DNA of 64,000 bases from Pseudobacter sp. GTDB lineage: Bacteria; Bacteroidota; Bacteroidia; Chitinophagales; Chitinophagaceae. The position numbers and the translations under genes were made by a program. Below are positions 63,579 through 64,000 of the stretch, piece after piece. Within the stretch, counting starts at the first letter, position 1. Each line of letters begins with the position of its first letter. The DNA lies in NCBI GenBank assembly GCA_017849455.1, contig JAFIGX010000003.1, forward strand, positions 186,001 through 250,000, in the 5' to 3' direction. Under the pieces are notes generated by a model, which was not told the DNA's origin, searched no databases, and saw only the letters and a list, made by a program, of their open reading frames with translations.

Positions 63579-64000
63579 TCACTGTAATATACCTGCTTTT
63601 ACACTTATAAGCCAACTCTTCATATCCTCTACATTCCTGCCCGTCTCTCCAACCATTTGTCTAATAAACGCGCTAGCTTGGTCAAGTTCAATTTGCGCTG
63701 TTAGAATGTTTACCAATCGATCCTTTAAGGCTTGGTTTCCTATGCACATCTTTTTTATTTCACGCCCAATGACGATCGCGGCAATATCTTCTAACTCTCG
63801 TCCAAGCTCCCCGTCAGCGAAAAGATCATGGTGGTTTTCATAAATTAAGTCTGAATGCAGTTCAAAATAGTATTGGAGAATACCTGCAATATCCCTGGCA
63901 TCTTTTTGTCTTTTTTCAGGCCGGTCGTCAAAGGCGATTAATTTAAGTAATACAATTGCAGGAAGGGTAGCTGCCTTGAAGGTGTGTCCAGTATCAAAGG
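63579..64000 (-). CDS. AbiEii-like nucleotidyltransferase, C-terminal part
   Basis: The minus-strand frame is open from the window edge to a TGA at 63579-63581 (140 codons). It reads FDTGHTFKAATLPAIVLLKLIA, FDDRPEKRQKDARDIAGILQYYF, ENHHDLFADGE, and ends MKSWLISVKAGILQ. The LLKLIAFDDRPEKRQKDARDI block is typical of AbiEii/DUF1814-like nucleotidyltransferases used in abortive-infection toxin systems, where a cognate antitoxin is usually upstream, outside this window. The N-terminal catalytic GS...DxD motif is outside the window, so activity cannot be judged. Confidence 0.7.
   Translation of the reverse strand, partial: FDTGHTFKAATLPAIVLLKLIAFDDRPEKRQKDARDIAGILQYYFELHSDLIYENHHDLFADGELGRELEDIAAIVIGREIKKMCIGNQALKDRLVNILTAQIELDQASAFIRQMVGETGRNVEDMKSWLISVKAGILQ

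Overview
The window is a piece of a Bacteroidota chromosome, most likely from the Chitinophagaceae. The evidence is two SusC/SusD glycan loci, a hybrid two-component sensor and an ECF-sigma/FecR pair controlling them, Bacteroidota promoter motifs (TTTG, about 19 nt, TAnnTTTG), almost no Shine-Dalgarno sequences, and GH144 enzymes of the kind first characterised in Chitinophaga. No rRNA, CRISPR array, intact insertion sequence or integrase was found.

Layout. 1-10.8 kb is mostly housekeeping: the end-truncated PAS/GAF sensor, a SurA-like periplasmic isomerase, the rimP-nusA-infB translation/transcription operon, three small envelope-type genes, a HAD phosphatase and a retropepsin-like protease. 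10.9-26.7 kb is one polysaccharide utilisation locus read leftward: sigma factor, FecR anti-sigma, SusC with an STN signalling domain, SusD, a LamG lipoprotein, two GH144 enzymes, a GH43-like enzyme with a discoidin domain, an SGNH hydrolase and a GH3 beta-glucosidase. The two GH144 genes plus GH3 point to beta-1,2-glucan as the substrate. 26.9-33.1 kb holds a CAU-anticodon tRNA, an outer-membrane barrel protein, hflX, a Rieske protein, a large hybrid histidine kinase and tRNA-Asn.

From tRNA-Asn onward (33.1-64 kb) the DNA looks accessory. It begins with an AT-rich BglII/BstYI-like restriction enzyme and an MT-A70 methyltransferase, followed by a DoxX-like membrane protein and decayed mobile-element genes (excisionase-like HTH, small winged-helix-type protein, broken Q/K-rich ORF). 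A LytS/LytTR pair with an RCC1-repeat lipoprotein comes next. 43.7-59.4 kb is a second complete locus, for fructans: MFS transporter, fructokinase, SusC (no STN domain), SusD and three GH32 genes in one leftward operon, with a divergent fructose-sensor-type hybrid regulator. Two of the three GH32 proteins lack the usual acid/base glutamate motif. The right end carries a repeat-rich outer-membrane protein, a Fic gene interrupted by an in-frame stop, and the end of an AbiEii-like nucleotidyltransferase.

Three imperfect copies of a roughly 70-110 bp cassette (34.85, 36.36 and 63.19 kb) resemble the tRNA-Asn 3' end with a 5-nt insertion; two of them are followed by a tRNA-type terminator. They are the best candidates for attachment-site scars bounding this island. 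A second recurrent theme is long near-perfect hairpins that start at or within a few bases of a stop codon (after the SurA-like gene, infB and the sigma factor).
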